Source: Amycolatopsis vancoresmycina (GTDB lineage Bacteria > Actinomycetota > Actinomycetes > Mycobacteriales > Pseudonocardiaceae). From it: a stretch of DNA of 64,000 nt. The notes under the pieces were generated by a model. It had not been told where the DNA came from. It searched no databases and saw nothing but the letters and a program-made list of their open reading frames with translations. The translations under genes were made by a program, and so were the position numbers. The stretch covers positions 1-64,000 of the forward strand of contig NZ_JNYY01000013.1 of assembly GCF_000716785.1 (NCBI RefSeq). Direction: 5' to 3'. Shown here in pieces: positions 1-8,047 of the stretch; positions within the stretch are counted from its first letter, which is position 1; the number at the start of each line of letters is the position of its first letter.

Positions 1-95
1 AAACGCCCGGTCCCATTCCGAACCCGGAAGCTAAGCCTGACAGCGCCGATGGTACTGCAACCGAAGGGTTGTGGGAGAGTAGGACACCGCCGAAC
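1..95 (+). rRNA. rrf: 5S ribosomal RNA, 3' portion (truncated by window start)
   Basis: The first ~95 bases match the conserved 3' three quarters of an actinobacterial 5S rRNA: the CCCGGTCCCATTCCGAACCC loop B/C region, the GAAGCTAAG helix, and the closing strand GGACACCGCCGAAC that would pair with the missing 5' end. The gene begins outside the window. This implies a 16S-23S-5S operon to the left. The exact 3' end is uncertain by a few bases. Confidence 0.95.
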
Positions 96-103
96 TTACC
101 TTC

Positions 104-151
104 CGTACGGCCCGTTAGGATAGCCAGTTGGCTGCCCTAGCGGGCCGTACG
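104..151 (+). terminator. rRNA operon terminator hairpin
   Basis: An interrupted inverted repeat directly follows the 5S gene. Outer arms CGTACGGCCCG (104-114) and CGGGCCGTACG (141-151) pair perfectly, and inner segments TAGG/CCTA and AGCCA/TGGCT extend the stem. There is no U-tract, as is common in actinobacteria. The hairpin also contains an upstream TTG codon (128) in frame with the next gene, which argues against that TTG being its start. Confidence 0.8.
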
Positions 152-190
152 CGTATGTCCAGGACAAGATTTTTCACGGCAGGAGGCCAG

Positions 191-2191
191 GTGTCCGAGT
201 TCGGTCGACGAGACTCAGCGGATGATGGGTCCGGCCGGTCGGCACGCCGGGACGAAGGCTCCCGGGGCCGGTCGGACGGACCTCGGCGGAACCAGGGCGG
301 CGCGCGGCAGGACCGCGGCGACCGCGACGGCGGTTACCAGGGACGCCCGCGCCGTGACGACCGCGGCGTCCGCGGCGGCGGCAAGCCCTTCCGCGGCGGC
401 GACGGTCCTCGCGACCGCGACCAGCGCGGAGGATCCGCAGGTCAGGGTCGTAACTTCGGCGACCGCGACGACCGGCGGGGTGGCTACGGCAGCCGCGACA
501 CGAGCGGCCGGCCGGGCGGTGGCCGCTACTCCGACGGCCCGAGCCGCTCCGGCGGTGGGCGGTACGAGGACCGGGGTGCCGGCCGTTCGGGCAGCCGCTA
601 CGAGGACCGGGGCAACAGCCGCGCCGGAACGCGCGACGACAAGCCGGGCCGCAGCTTCGACGACCGGGGCGGCCGTCCTCAGGGCAAGTCCTCCTACGGC
701 GACCGCAAGCCCCGCTGGGACAATCGCCGCGACGACGACCGCAGCAGCCGCCCGGGCGGCTTCCGGTCCGACGACCGTGGCCGCGGCGGCAGCGACGACC
801 GTGGTTCCCGCACCGGTGGCTTCCGGTCGGACGACCGGGGTCGCCGCGACGACTTGCGCGGCGAGCGCAGCGGCGGCTACCAGCGCCGCGACGACGACCG
901 TGGCCCTCGCACCGGCGGGTTCCGCTCCGATGACCGTGGCCGCGGCGGCAGCGACTCCCGCGGCGGCTACCAGCGGCGCGATGACCGCGGTGGCCGGACC
1001 GGCGGGTTCCGTTCGGACGACCGGAGCCGGGGCGGCAGCGACTCCCGCGGCGGCTACCAGCGGCGCGATGACGACCGCGGTCCCCGGACAGGTGGTTTCC
1101 GCTCGGACGACCGGGACCGCCGCGACGACTCGCGTGGCGGCTACCAGCGGCGTGACGACGATCGAGGTACCCGGACGGGTGGTTTCCGTTCCGGCGACCG
1201 GGACCGCCGCGACGACTCCCGTGGCGAGCGCGGCGGTTACCAGCGCCGCGACGACGACCGTGGCCCCCGCCGCGACGACTCGCGTGGCGAGCGCAGCGGC
1301 AGCTACCAGCGGCGCGACGACGACCGTGGTCCCCGGACCGGCGGTTCCCGTCCCGACGACCGCGCTCGCCGCGACGACTCTCGCGGCGAGCGCACCGGTG
1401 CCGGCAAGCGCTACGACCGCGACAGCAGCCCCCGGCGTGACCCGCGGCCCAAGGTCGGCGGCCCGCTCGACGACGAGGCCCTCGCCAAGGAACTCCTCGA
1501 AGCCCCCGAGCTCCCCGAAGACATCGAGTTCTCCGACCTCGACGAGGACGCCCGCCGCGAGCTGCGGACCCTGCCCAAGGGGCTGGCCGAGACCGTCGGG
1601 AAGCACCTCGTCGCCGCCGGTGGCCTGATCGACAGCGATCCCGAAGCCGCGCTCGAGCACGCCAAGTACGCCAAGGCCAAGGCCTCGCGCGTCCCCATCG
1701 TGCGGGAAGCGCTCGGGCTCGTCGCCTACCACGCCGGCAACTGGTCCGAGGCCCTCTCCGAACTGCGGGCCGTCCGGCGGATGACGCGCAGTGACGAGCA
1801 CATCGCCATCATCGCCGACGCCGAACGGGCGCTCGGGCGGCCCGAGCGGGCCCTCGACCTCGCGAAAGAGACCGACACCGCGAAGCTGAACAAGGCCACG
1901 CAGGTCGAGCTCGCCATCGTCGCGGCCGGGGCGCGCCGCGACCTCGGGCAGCTCGACGCCGCCGTCGTCTCGCTGCAGGGCGACGACCTCAAGCCCGAGA
2001 AGCGCGACCCGTGGAGCGCTCGCCTCTTCTACGCCTACGCCGACAACCTCGCCGCCGCCGGGCGCAAGGACGAGGCCGTCCGGTGGTTCCTCAACGCCGC
2101 CGAGGCCGACGCCGAGGACGAGACCGACGCCGCCGAGCGGGCCGCCGATCTCTCGAACGAAGACAAGGACACCGAAGCGACCGATGAGTGA
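191..2191 (+). CDS. Arg/Asp/Gly-repeat protein with C-terminal TPR-like helical domain
   Basis: The start chosen is GTG 191, five bases after a perfect AGGAGG (181-186); the in-frame TTG at 128 lies inside the rRNA terminator. The protein is 666 aa. Residues ~1-420 are low complexity, dominated by R, D and G in repeats around GGYQRRDDDRG and RTGGFRSDDR, resembling RGG-type RNA-binding disordered regions. The last ~220 residues are Ala/Leu-rich helices (LPKGLAETVGKHLVAAGGL, SDPEAALEHAKYAKAKA, spacing like tetratricopeptide repeats). It overlaps the next gene by 8 bp. Homologues downstream of rRNA are usually annotated only as TPR proteins; function unknown. Binding to RNA or ribosomes is inference from composition and location. 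Confidence 0.85.
   Translation: MSEFGRRDSADDGSGRSARRDEGSRGRSDGPRRNQGGARQDRGDRDGGYQGRPRRDDRGVRGGGKPFRGGDGPRDRDQRGGSAGQGRNFGDRDDRRGGYGSRDTSGRPGGGRYSDGPSRSGGGRYEDRGAGRSGSRYEDRGNSRAGTRDDKPGRSFDDRGGRPQGKSSYGDRKPRWDNRRDDDRSSRPGGFRSDDRGRGGSDDRGSRTGGFRSDDRGRRDDLRGERSGGYQRRDDDRGPRTGGFRSDDRGRGGSDSRGGYQRRDDRGGRTGGFRSDDRSRGGSDSRGGYQRRDDDRGPRTGGFRSDDRDRRDDSRGGYQRRDDDRGTRTGGFRSGDRDRRDDSRGERGGYQRRDDDRGPRRDDSRGERSGSYQRRDDDRGPRTGGSRPDDRARRDDSRGERTGAGKRYDRDSSPRRDPRPKVGGPLDDEALAKELLEAPELPEDIEFSDLDEDARRELRTLPKGLAETVGKHLVAAGGLIDSDPEAALEHAKYAKAKASRVPIVREALGLVAYHAGNWSEALSELRAVRRMTRSDEHIAIIADAERALGRPERALDLAKETDTAKLNKATQVELAIVAAGARRDLGQLDAAVVSLQGDDLKPEKRDPWSARLFYAYADNLAAAGRKDEAVRWFLNAAEADAEDETDAAERAADLSNEDKDTEATDE
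740..1400 (+). repeat. Imperfect in-frame tandem repeats encoding RTGGFRSDDR / GGYQRRDDDRG units
   Basis: Seven copies of a GGFRSDDR-like unit and six of a YQRRDDDRG-like unit alternate in the protein. The DNA is repeated too (GGCGGCTACCAGCGGCGCGA recurs), so slippage and copy-number variation between strains are expected. Copies are degenerate, the last ones most (RTGGSRPDDR). Confidence 0.85.
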
Positions 2192-3149
2192 CGCCCTCCT
2201 CGCGGCCTACGACGCGGTCCTCTTCGACCTCGACGGGACCGTCTACCACGGCACCCGGGTCATCCCGGGTGCCCCGGAGACGGTCCGGGCCGCGCGGGAG
2301 CACGGCACCCCCGTCCGGTTCGTCACCAACAACGCCTCCAAGGCCCCGGACGAGGTCGTCGCCCACCTCACCGGCCTCGGCATGCCCGCCGCGGCCGGCG
2401 AGGTGCACACCAGCGCCCAGGCCGGCGTGCAACTGCTGAAGGAACGCCTGGACCCCGGCGCCGAGGTCCTCGTCGTCGGCACCGAGTCGCTCGCCGACGA
2501 GGTGACGCAGGCCGGGCTCAATCCGGTCCGGGAGAACGCGCCGAGCGTCCAGGCCGTCGTGCAGGGGCACTCGCCCGACAACAACTGGGCCGCGCTGGCC
2601 GAAGCCTGCCTCGCCATCCGGGCCGGCGCGCTGTGGGTGGCCTGCAACGTCGACGCGACCCTGCCGAGCGAGCGCGGCCTGCTGCCCGGCAACGGCTCGA
2701 TGGTCGCCGCGCTGCGCACCGCCACCGACGTCGAACCCCTGGTCGCCGGGAAGCCGCAGCCGCTGCTGTTCGAGACCGCCGCTCGCTCGGCGGGCGCGGA
2801 CCGGCCGCTGGTCGTCGGCGACCGGCTCGACACCGACATCGCCGGCGCGGTCGCCGCCGGCCTCGACTCGCTGGTCGTCCTCTCCGGTGTCGCGACGCCG
2901 GAACAGCTGATCGGGGCCGTCCCGGCCGAGCGCGCCACCTACCTCGCCGAGGACCTGACCGCGCTCACCCAGGCGGCCGAAGACCTCAAGATCGGCCCGC
3001 GGCCGGGCTGGACCGTCACCGCGGAAAACGGCGTCCTGACCGCGGAAGGCGACGGCGACGAGCTGGACCTCCTGCGCGCGCTCTGCCACACGGCCTGGGA
3101 GACCGGCGTCACCGAACTCGGCGAGCGCGCCAAGGCGAAACTGTCCTGA
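2184..3149 (+). CDS. HAD-IIA family hydrolase (NagD/phosphoglycolate phosphatase-like)
   Basis: 321 aa, start ATG 2184 overlapping the previous stop by 8 bp, so translation is probably coupled. The HAD motif I DLDGT is at residues 15-19 (Asp15 nucleophile, Asp17 acid), motif II is in VRFVTNNASKAP, motif III Lys in AGKPQP, and motif IV in VVGDRLDTDIAGA. This is the NagD/p-nitrophenylphosphatase layout of subfamily IIA with a C2 cap. The last ~70 residues are an extra small domain. A cytosolic phosphatase is likely; substrate unknown. The position next to tlyA is conserved in actinobacteria. Confidence 0.9.
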   Translation: MSDALLAAYDAVLFDLDGTVYHGTRVIPGAPETVRAAREHGTPVRFVTNNASKAPDEVVAHLTGLGMPAAAGEVHTSAQAGVQLLKERLDPGAEVLVVGTESLADEVTQAGLNPVRENAPSVQAVVQGHSPDNNWAALAEACLAIRAGALWVACNVDATLPSERGLLPGNGSMVAALRTATDVEPLVAGKPQPLLFETAARSAGADRPLVVGDRLDTDIAGAVAAGLDSLVVLSGVATPEQLIGAVPAERATYLAEDLTALTQAAEDLKIGPRPGWTVTAENGVLTAEGDGDELDLLRALCHTAWETGVTELGERAKAKLS

Positions 3150-3166
3150 CTGATACCGTTTGCACT

Positions 3167-3364
3167 GTGCAGGACCACCCCTTCCCCGTCCCGGGCCCGC
3201 CGCCCGGTTCGTTCTCGCAGCAGACCGACCCGCGCGCCGGCATCGACGAGGCCGTCGCCGGGCTGGACGACCTGGACGCGCTGCCGCTCGCGGAGCACGT
3301 CGAGCGCTTCGACGCCGTGCACACCGAGCTGACGGTCGCCCTGTCCAGCATCGACAAGGTCTGA
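3167..3364 (+). CDS. Small conserved actinobacterial protein, function unknown
   Basis: 65 aa from GTG 3167. It begins with a proline-rich stretch (HPFPVPGPPPGSF) and continues with an acidic helical half (IDEAVAGLDDLDALPLAEHV, then VHTELTVALSSIDKV). It lies between the HAD gene and tlyA with gaps of 17 and 5 bp, the same place where mycobacteria carry a short conserved hypothetical gene. No known domain is recognised. The reading frame is short, so the call rests on position, on the frame fitting the operon, and on the conserved-looking C-terminus. Confidence 0.65.
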   Translation: MQDHPFPVPGPPPGSFSQQTDPRAGIDEAVAGLDDLDALPLAEHVERFDAVHTELTVALSSIDKV

Positions 3365-3369
3365 TCGGC

Positions 3370-4197
3370 GTGCCCAAGCGGGCCCGCCTCGACGCGGAAC
3401 TGGTTCGGCGCGGCCTCGCCCGGTCGCGTGAACAGGCGTCGGCCCTGATCACCGGCGGCAAGGTCACCGTGCGCGGCATGGTCGCGTCCAAGCCCGCCAC
3501 CGGCGTGGAATCCGACGCGCCCATCGTCGTCAAGGACGAAGACGACCCCGGGTGGGCCTCCCGCGGCGCGCACAAGCTGCTCGGCGCCCTCGAAGCGTTC
3601 ACGGAGCTGACTGTCGAAGGCAAACGCTGCCTCGACGCCGGCGCGTCCACCGGCGGCTTCACCGACGTCCTCCTGCGCAACGGCGCCGCGACCGTGATCG
3701 CCGCCGACGTGGGCCGTGGCCTGCTCGACTGGCGGATCCGCACCGACGAACGCGTGGTGGTCATGGATCGCACCAACGTCCGCACCCTCACCCCCGAGGA
3801 CCTCGGCGGCCAGGTCGACCTGGTCGTCGGGGACCTGAGCTTCATCTCGCTCAAGCTCGTGCTGCCCGCGCTCGCCGCGTGCGCGCGCGAAGGCGCCGAT
3901 CTGGTGCCGATGGTGAAACCGCAGTTCGAGGTGGGCAAGGACCGCCTCGGCAGCGGCGGGGTCGTCCGCGACCCGGGCCTGCGTGCCGAGTCCGTCCTCA
4001 CCGTCATCGACGAGGCCGCGAAGCTCGGGCTGGCGTTGCGCGGGGTGACCGCCAGCCCGCTGCCCGGGCCGTCCGGGAACGTCGAGTACTTCGTGTGGCT
4101 CACCAAAGATCACGTGGCCGAGTCCACTGTGGACGCGGTAGACAGGTCTGAGGCCGAGCGGCTCGTCCGGACCGCCGTCGAGGAAGGGCCCGCATGA
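3370..4197 (+). CDS. tlyA: TlyA family rRNA 2'-O-methyltransferase / hemolysin A
   Basis: 275 aa from GTG 3370, length typical of TlyA. Residues 1-60 form the S4 RNA-binding domain (RLDAELVRRGLARSREQA). A linker (PGWASRG) replaces the RXWV tetrapeptide described in the mycobacterial enzyme. The FtsJ-type methyltransferase follows: SAM motif LDAGASTGGF (~88-97) and catalytic residues Lys69, Asp155, Lys183 and Glu186. Known TlyA enzymes 2'-O-methylate 16S and/or 23S rRNA, and their loss confers capreomycin resistance. The stop overlaps the nadK start (ATGA). Confidence 0.95.
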   Translation: MPKRARLDAELVRRGLARSREQASALITGGKVTVRGMVASKPATGVESDAPIVVKDEDDPGWASRGAHKLLGALEAFTELTVEGKRCLDAGASTGGFTDVLLRNGAATVIAADVGRGLLDWRIRTDERVVVMDRTNVRTLTPEDLGGQVDLVVGDLSFISLKLVLPALAACAREGADLVPMVKPQFEVGKDRLGSGGVVRDPGLRAESVLTVIDEAAKLGLALRGVTASPLPGPSGNVEYFVWLTKDHVAESTVDAVDRSEAERLVRTAVEEGPA

Positions 4198-5120
4198 CCA
4201 CCGAACGTGAAGTGCTCCTCATGGTGCACCCCGATCGCGAAGCGACGGGCGAAGCCGCGCGCGAGGTCTCCGCGCGCTTCGCCAAGGCCGGCATCCGGAT
4301 CCGGGTGACCGACCACGACGTCTGCGCGCTGATCAACCCCGAAGAGCACGGGGTCGGCGCGACCTGCACCGTCGTGGACCCGGACGACAACCCCGCCGAC
4401 GGCGTCGAGCTGGTGTTCGTCCTCGGCGGCGACGGCACGCTGCTGCGCGCGGCCGAGCTGGCCCGTCCCGCCAGTGTGCCGGTGCTCGGCGTCAACCTCG
4501 GGCGCGTCGGCTTCCTCGCCGAAGCCGATTCCGACGCGCTGGCCGACACCGTCCAGCGCGTGGTCGACGGCGACTACCAGGTCGAAGAGCGGATGACCAT
4601 CGACGTCACGGTCACGCACGACGGCGAGGAGGTCGCCCGCACCTGGGCACTCAACGAGGCCAGCGTGGAGAAGAGCACCCGCGAGCGGGTCCTGGACGCG
4701 CTGATCGAGGTCGACGGCCGCCCGGTGTCCGCCTTCGGCTGCGACGGTGTGCTCTGCGCCACACCGACCGGCTCGACCGCGTACGCCTTCTCGGCGGGCG
4801 GCCCGATCATCTGGCCGGACGTCCAGGCGCTGCTGGTGGTGCCGAGCAACGCCCACGCGATGTTCGCGCGGCCCCTGGTCGTCTCCCGCGACTCGGTGAT
4901 CACCGTCGGGATCGACCCGGACGGCTCGTCGGCCGTCCTGACCTGCGACGGGACCCGCCCGATCGACCTGCCGCCGGGTGCGCGGGTGCGCGTGACCTGC
5001 GGCAAGACGCCGGTGCGGCTGGTGCGCTTGTGGGACGGCCCGTTCACCGACCGCCTGGTCCAGAAGTTTTCGCTGCCGGTGAAGAGCTGGCGGGAGCGGC
5101 ACGCGCGCCCCTGCGAGTAA
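4194..5120 (+). CDS. nadK: NAD(+) kinase
   Basis: 308 aa, ATG 4194 in a 4-bp overlap with tlyA. It phosphorylates NAD to NADP in the cytosol. The hallmark GGDGT is at residues 78-82, followed by GVNLGRVGFL. The second conserved block includes ALNEASVEKS, GDGVLCATPTGSTAYAFSAGGPI and the C-terminal beta domain. Length and order match actinobacterial PpnK. It is the standard neighbour of tlyA and recN. Confidence 0.97.
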   Translation: MTTEREVLLMVHPDREATGEAAREVSARFAKAGIRIRVTDHDVCALINPEEHGVGATCTVVDPDDNPADGVELVFVLGGDGTLLRAAELARPASVPVLGVNLGRVGFLAEADSDALADTVQRVVDGDYQVEERMTIDVTVTHDGEEVARTWALNEASVEKSTRERVLDALIEVDGRPVSAFGCDGVLCATPTGSTAYAFSAGGPIIWPDVQALLVVPSNAHAMFARPLVVSRDSVITVGIDPDGSSAVLTCDGTRPIDLPPGARVRVTCGKTPVRLVRLWDGPFTDRLVQKFSLPVKSWRERHARPCE

Positions 5121-5197
5121 CCGCCGCTTAACGCTTTATTCGAACATATTGGCGACGCGCCGGGTGCCCGCGCGCGCAGAGTGTCGGTGGGGGCCGC

Positions 5198-5203
5198 TAC
5201 CGT
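5198..5203 (+). promoter_or_regulatory. -10 box (TACCGT) for leaderless recN transcript
   Basis: TACCGT fits TANNNT and ends exactly 7 nt before the GTG at 5211, with no Shine-Dalgarno sequence between. This is the geometry of leaderless actinobacterial mRNAs, where transcription starts at the start codon. It supports GTG 5211 over the upstream in-frame GTG 5181. Confidence 0.6.
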
Positions 5204-5210
5204 AGGCGGC

Positions 5211-6992
5211 GTGCTGGCCGAGATGCGCATCCAGGGCCTCGGAGTCATCGAGGACGCCCTGCTGGAACTGCACGCGGGCTTCACCGTCGTGACCGGTGAG
5301 ACGGGTGCGGGCAAGACCATGGTCGTCACCGGGCTGCACCTGCTGTCCGGTGGCCGCGCCGAGGTGTCCAAGGTCCGGACCGGGATGCTGAAGGCGTTCG
5401 TCGAGGGGCGGTTCACCTACTCGGGCGTCGAAGGCGCCGAGCGGATCGTCGCCGATTCGGGCGCGGACGTGGACGAGGACGGCAGCGTGATCGCGCTGCG
5501 CGCGGTCGCCGTCGACGGGCGGTCCCGCGCCCACCTCGGCGGCCGGTCCGTGCCGGTCGGCGTGCTCGCGGAGCTGTCCGAGCAGCTGATCGCGGTGCAC
5601 GGGCAGAACGACCAGCTGCGGCTGCTGCGCCCGGCCGAGCAGCGCGCGGTCATCGACCGGTTCGCCGGTGACGCGGTCGCGAAGCCGCTGCGGGCGTACC
5701 AGGAGGTCCGGACCGAGTGGCTGGCGGTGATCGCCGAGCTGACCGAGCGGTCGACGCGCTCGCGGGAGATGGCCCAGCAGGCCGACCTGCTCAAGCACGG
5801 GCTGACCGAGATCGACGCGGTCGCGCCGGAGCCGGGCGAGGACGTCGAGCTCACCGAGCAGATCAAACGGCTCGCGGCGGTCGACGAGCTGCGTGCGGCC
5901 GCGACGGAGGCGCACGTCGCCGTGTCGGGCTCGCCGGACGGCGACCCGGACGCGCCGGGGGCGATGGGCCTGGTGTCCGAGGCGCTGCGGCGGCTTTCGA
6001 CGTCCGAGGACAACGTGCTGCGGGAGCTGGCGCCGCGGCTGGAGGAGGCGTCGGTGCTGCTCGCCGACGTCGGGGCCGAGCTGGGCACCTACGTCGAGAC
6101 GCTGGACGCGGACCCGGCGCTGCTGGAGAAGGTGCTGGCGCGCCAGTCCGACCTCAAGCGGCTGACCCGCAAGTACGCCGCGGACGTCGACGGCGTGCTG
6201 GCCTGGGCCGACGACGCCCGGCGCCGGCTGGAAACCATGGACACGTCGGAAGAAGCGCTGGCCGAGCTCGCGCTGCGGCGCGACCAGCTGGCGATCCAGC
6301 TCTCGGCGCACGCGGCCGAGGTTTCGGCGGCACGCGAGAAGGCTGCGGCCGAGCTCGCCGCGGAGATCACCCGCGAGCTGTCCGGGCTGGCGATGGGCCA
6401 GGCGGCGATCGACGTGACGGTCGAACAGCGCCCCGCCGAGCACGGTGACACGCACGCGCTGACGATCGACGGCCGCGCGGTGCACGCGGGCGCGGACGGC
6501 GTCGACGACGTCGAGCTGCTGCTGCGCGCGCACGACGGCGCGCCGCCGCTGCCGGTGCACAAGGCCGCCTCGGGCGGTGAGCTGTCGCGGGTGATGCTGG
6601 CGATCGAGGTCGTCCTGGCGCACGCGGACACGGTCCAGACGCTGGTGTTCGACGAGGTCGACGCGGGCGTCGGCGGCCGCGCGGCGGTCGAGATCGGCCG
6701 CCGGCTGGCCCGGCTGGCCCGCACCCACCAGGTCCTCGTGGTGACGCACCTGCCGCAGGTCGCGGCGTTCGCGGACCAGCACCTGGTGGTGGACAAGGGG
6801 CACAGCGGCGGCGTCACGCGCAGCGGCGTGAAGAACCTGAGCTCGACCGAGCGCGTCAGCGAGCTGGCCCGGATGCTCGCGGGCATGGACAACGAGACGG
6901 GCCGCGCCCACGCCGAGGAACTGCTGGCGACGGCGGAGAAGGACAAGCTCGAGTTCGAGCCGAAGAAGAAGCGCGCGGCGAAGAAGAAGTAG
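5211..6992 (+). CDS. recN: DNA repair protein RecN
   Basis: 593 aa from GTG 5211, giving VLAEMRIQGLGVIEDALLEL, the usual RecN N-terminus. SMC-like ATPase of double-strand break repair. Walker A GETGAGKT is at residues 29-36, followed by an Arg/Glu/Leu-rich coiled-coil middle, the ABC signature SGGELSR, Walker B TLVFDEVDAGVGG and the D-loop/H-loop VVTHLPQVAAFADQH. The C-terminus is a lysine tail (EPKKKRAAKKK). Likely transcribed from its own leaderless promoter. Confidence 0.97.
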   Translation: MLAEMRIQGLGVIEDALLELHAGFTVVTGETGAGKTMVVTGLHLLSGGRAEVSKVRTGMLKAFVEGRFTYSGVEGAERIVADSGADVDEDGSVIALRAVAVDGRSRAHLGGRSVPVGVLAELSEQLIAVHGQNDQLRLLRPAEQRAVIDRFAGDAVAKPLRAYQEVRTEWLAVIAELTERSTRSREMAQQADLLKHGLTEIDAVAPEPGEDVELTEQIKRLAAVDELRAAATEAHVAVSGSPDGDPDAPGAMGLVSEALRRLSTSEDNVLRELAPRLEEASVLLADVGAELGTYVETLDADPALLEKVLARQSDLKRLTRKYAADVDGVLAWADDARRRLETMDTSEEALAELALRRDQLAIQLSAHAAEVSAAREKAAAELAAEITRELSGLAMGQAAIDVTVEQRPAEHGDTHALTIDGRAVHAGADGVDDVELLLRAHDGAPPLPVHKAASGGELSRVMLAIEVVLAHADTVQTLVFDEVDAGVGGRAAVEIGRRLARLARTHQVLVVTHLPQVAAFADQHLVVDKGHSGGVTRSGVKNLSSTERVSELARMLAGMDNETGRAHAEELLATAEKDKLEFEPKKKRAAKKK

Positions 6993-7060
6993 CCGCCCGG
7001 GGAAATACTCTCCGCCTCCGGACAGTTGTCGTGACGACGGCAGGCGAAGAAAGGACCCCG

Positions 7061-8047
7061 ATGCGCGCGGTGGTGCTCCGAGAACCCGGTCCCGTCGAGA
7101 ACCTCGAGCTCACCGAGCTCCCGCGGCCGGAGGTGAAACCCGGCTGGGTCCGGATCGCCGTCAAGGCGTTCGGCCTCAACCGCTCGGAGCTGCACACCCG
7201 GCTCGGCCTGGCCGACGGCGTCACCTTCCCGCGGGTGCCGGGGATCGAGGCCGTCGGGATCGTCGACGCCGGCGGTGCCTTCGAGCCCGGGCAGCAGGTC
7301 GCCACGATGATGGGCGGGATGGGCCGCACCTTCGACGGCGGCTACGCCGAATACACGCTGGTCCCGGAGCGCCAGGTCATCCCGTTCCGCAGCGACCTGC
7401 CCTGGGAGGTGCTCGGCCAGGTCCCCGAGACGCTGCAGACCGCGTACGGCTCGCTCACCACCGGCCTCGACCTCCGGAAGGGCCAGACGCTGCTGATCCG
7501 CGGCGGCACGTCCGCGCTCGGGTTCGCCACCGCCACCCTGGCGAAGGACCTCGGCGCCACGGTCTTCGCGACCACGCGGCAGCCCGAGCGGCTCGAAATC
7601 CTGCGCGCACACGGTGTCGAGCACCCGATACTCGACGACGGGGATGTTGCCGGTCAGGTCCGGAAGATCGCGCCCGAGGGCGTCGACGCCGCGCTCGAAC
7701 TCGTCGGGACGCCAACCCTGCCGGACACCCTGAACGCCACCCGCGTGCACGGCACCGTCTGCTTCGCCGGCATGTTGTCCAACCAGTGGACGATCTCGAA
7801 CTTCTATCCGATCGGCTACCTTCCCGCCGGGGTGCGGTTGACCGCTTATGGTGGTGAGGCGGACGACCTGCCCGCCTCCGTCCTCCAGCGCCACCTCGAC
7901 CGGATCGCCGACGGCACCGCGAGCCTCGGCCCCGCCAAGGTGTACGCGATGGACGAGATCCGGCAGGCGCACGACGACCTGGAGCACAACCGGACGGCGG
8001 GCAAGCTCGTCGTGCTGACCGGCCGAGCGGAGGGAGCCGCCCCGTGA
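7061..8047 (+). CDS. Zinc-type alcohol dehydrogenase / quinone oxidoreductase-like protein (MDR superfamily)
   Basis: 328 aa, ATG 7061 behind an AAAGGA ribosome site. N-terminal GroES-like domain (MRAVVLREPGPVENLEL, FGLNRSELHTRLG, FPRVPGIEAVGIV), then a Rossmann domain with the NADPH loop IRGGTSALGFATATLAKDLG. The catalytic-zinc cysteine/histidine set of true alcohol dehydrogenases is missing, so this is a quinone-reductase or enoyl-reductase-like member. Substrate unknown. It overlaps the next gene by 4 bp. Confidence 0.88.
   Translation: MRAVVLREPGPVENLELTELPRPEVKPGWVRIAVKAFGLNRSELHTRLGLADGVTFPRVPGIEAVGIVDAGGAFEPGQQVATMMGGMGRTFDGGYAEYTLVPERQVIPFRSDLPWEVLGQVPETLQTAYGSLTTGLDLRKGQTLLIRGGTSALGFATATLAKDLGATVFATTRQPERLEILRAHGVEHPILDDGDVAGQVRKIAPEGVDAALELVGTPTLPDTLNATRVHGTVCFAGMLSNQWTISNFYPIGYLPAGVRLTAYGGEADDLPASVLQRHLDRIADGTASLGPAKVYAMDEIRQAHDDLEHNRTAGKLVVLTGRAEGAAP

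Noticed and set aside
128..190. TTG 128 as an earlier start of the repeat protein
   Set aside because: It lies inside the rRNA terminator hairpin, whereas GTG 191 has a perfect AGGAGG five bases upstream.
215..1801. Long minus-strand open frame (528 codons) opposite the R/D/G-repeat gene
   Set aside because: It is Val/Ala-rich antisense of repetitive GC-rich DNA, with no ribosome site or recognisable motif; the plus strand has AGGAGG and the operon context.
2091..4106. 671-codon minus-strand frame opposite the HAD and tlyA genes
   Set aside because: Antisense shadow; the plus strand carries recognisable HAD and TlyA motifs in overlapping operon genes.
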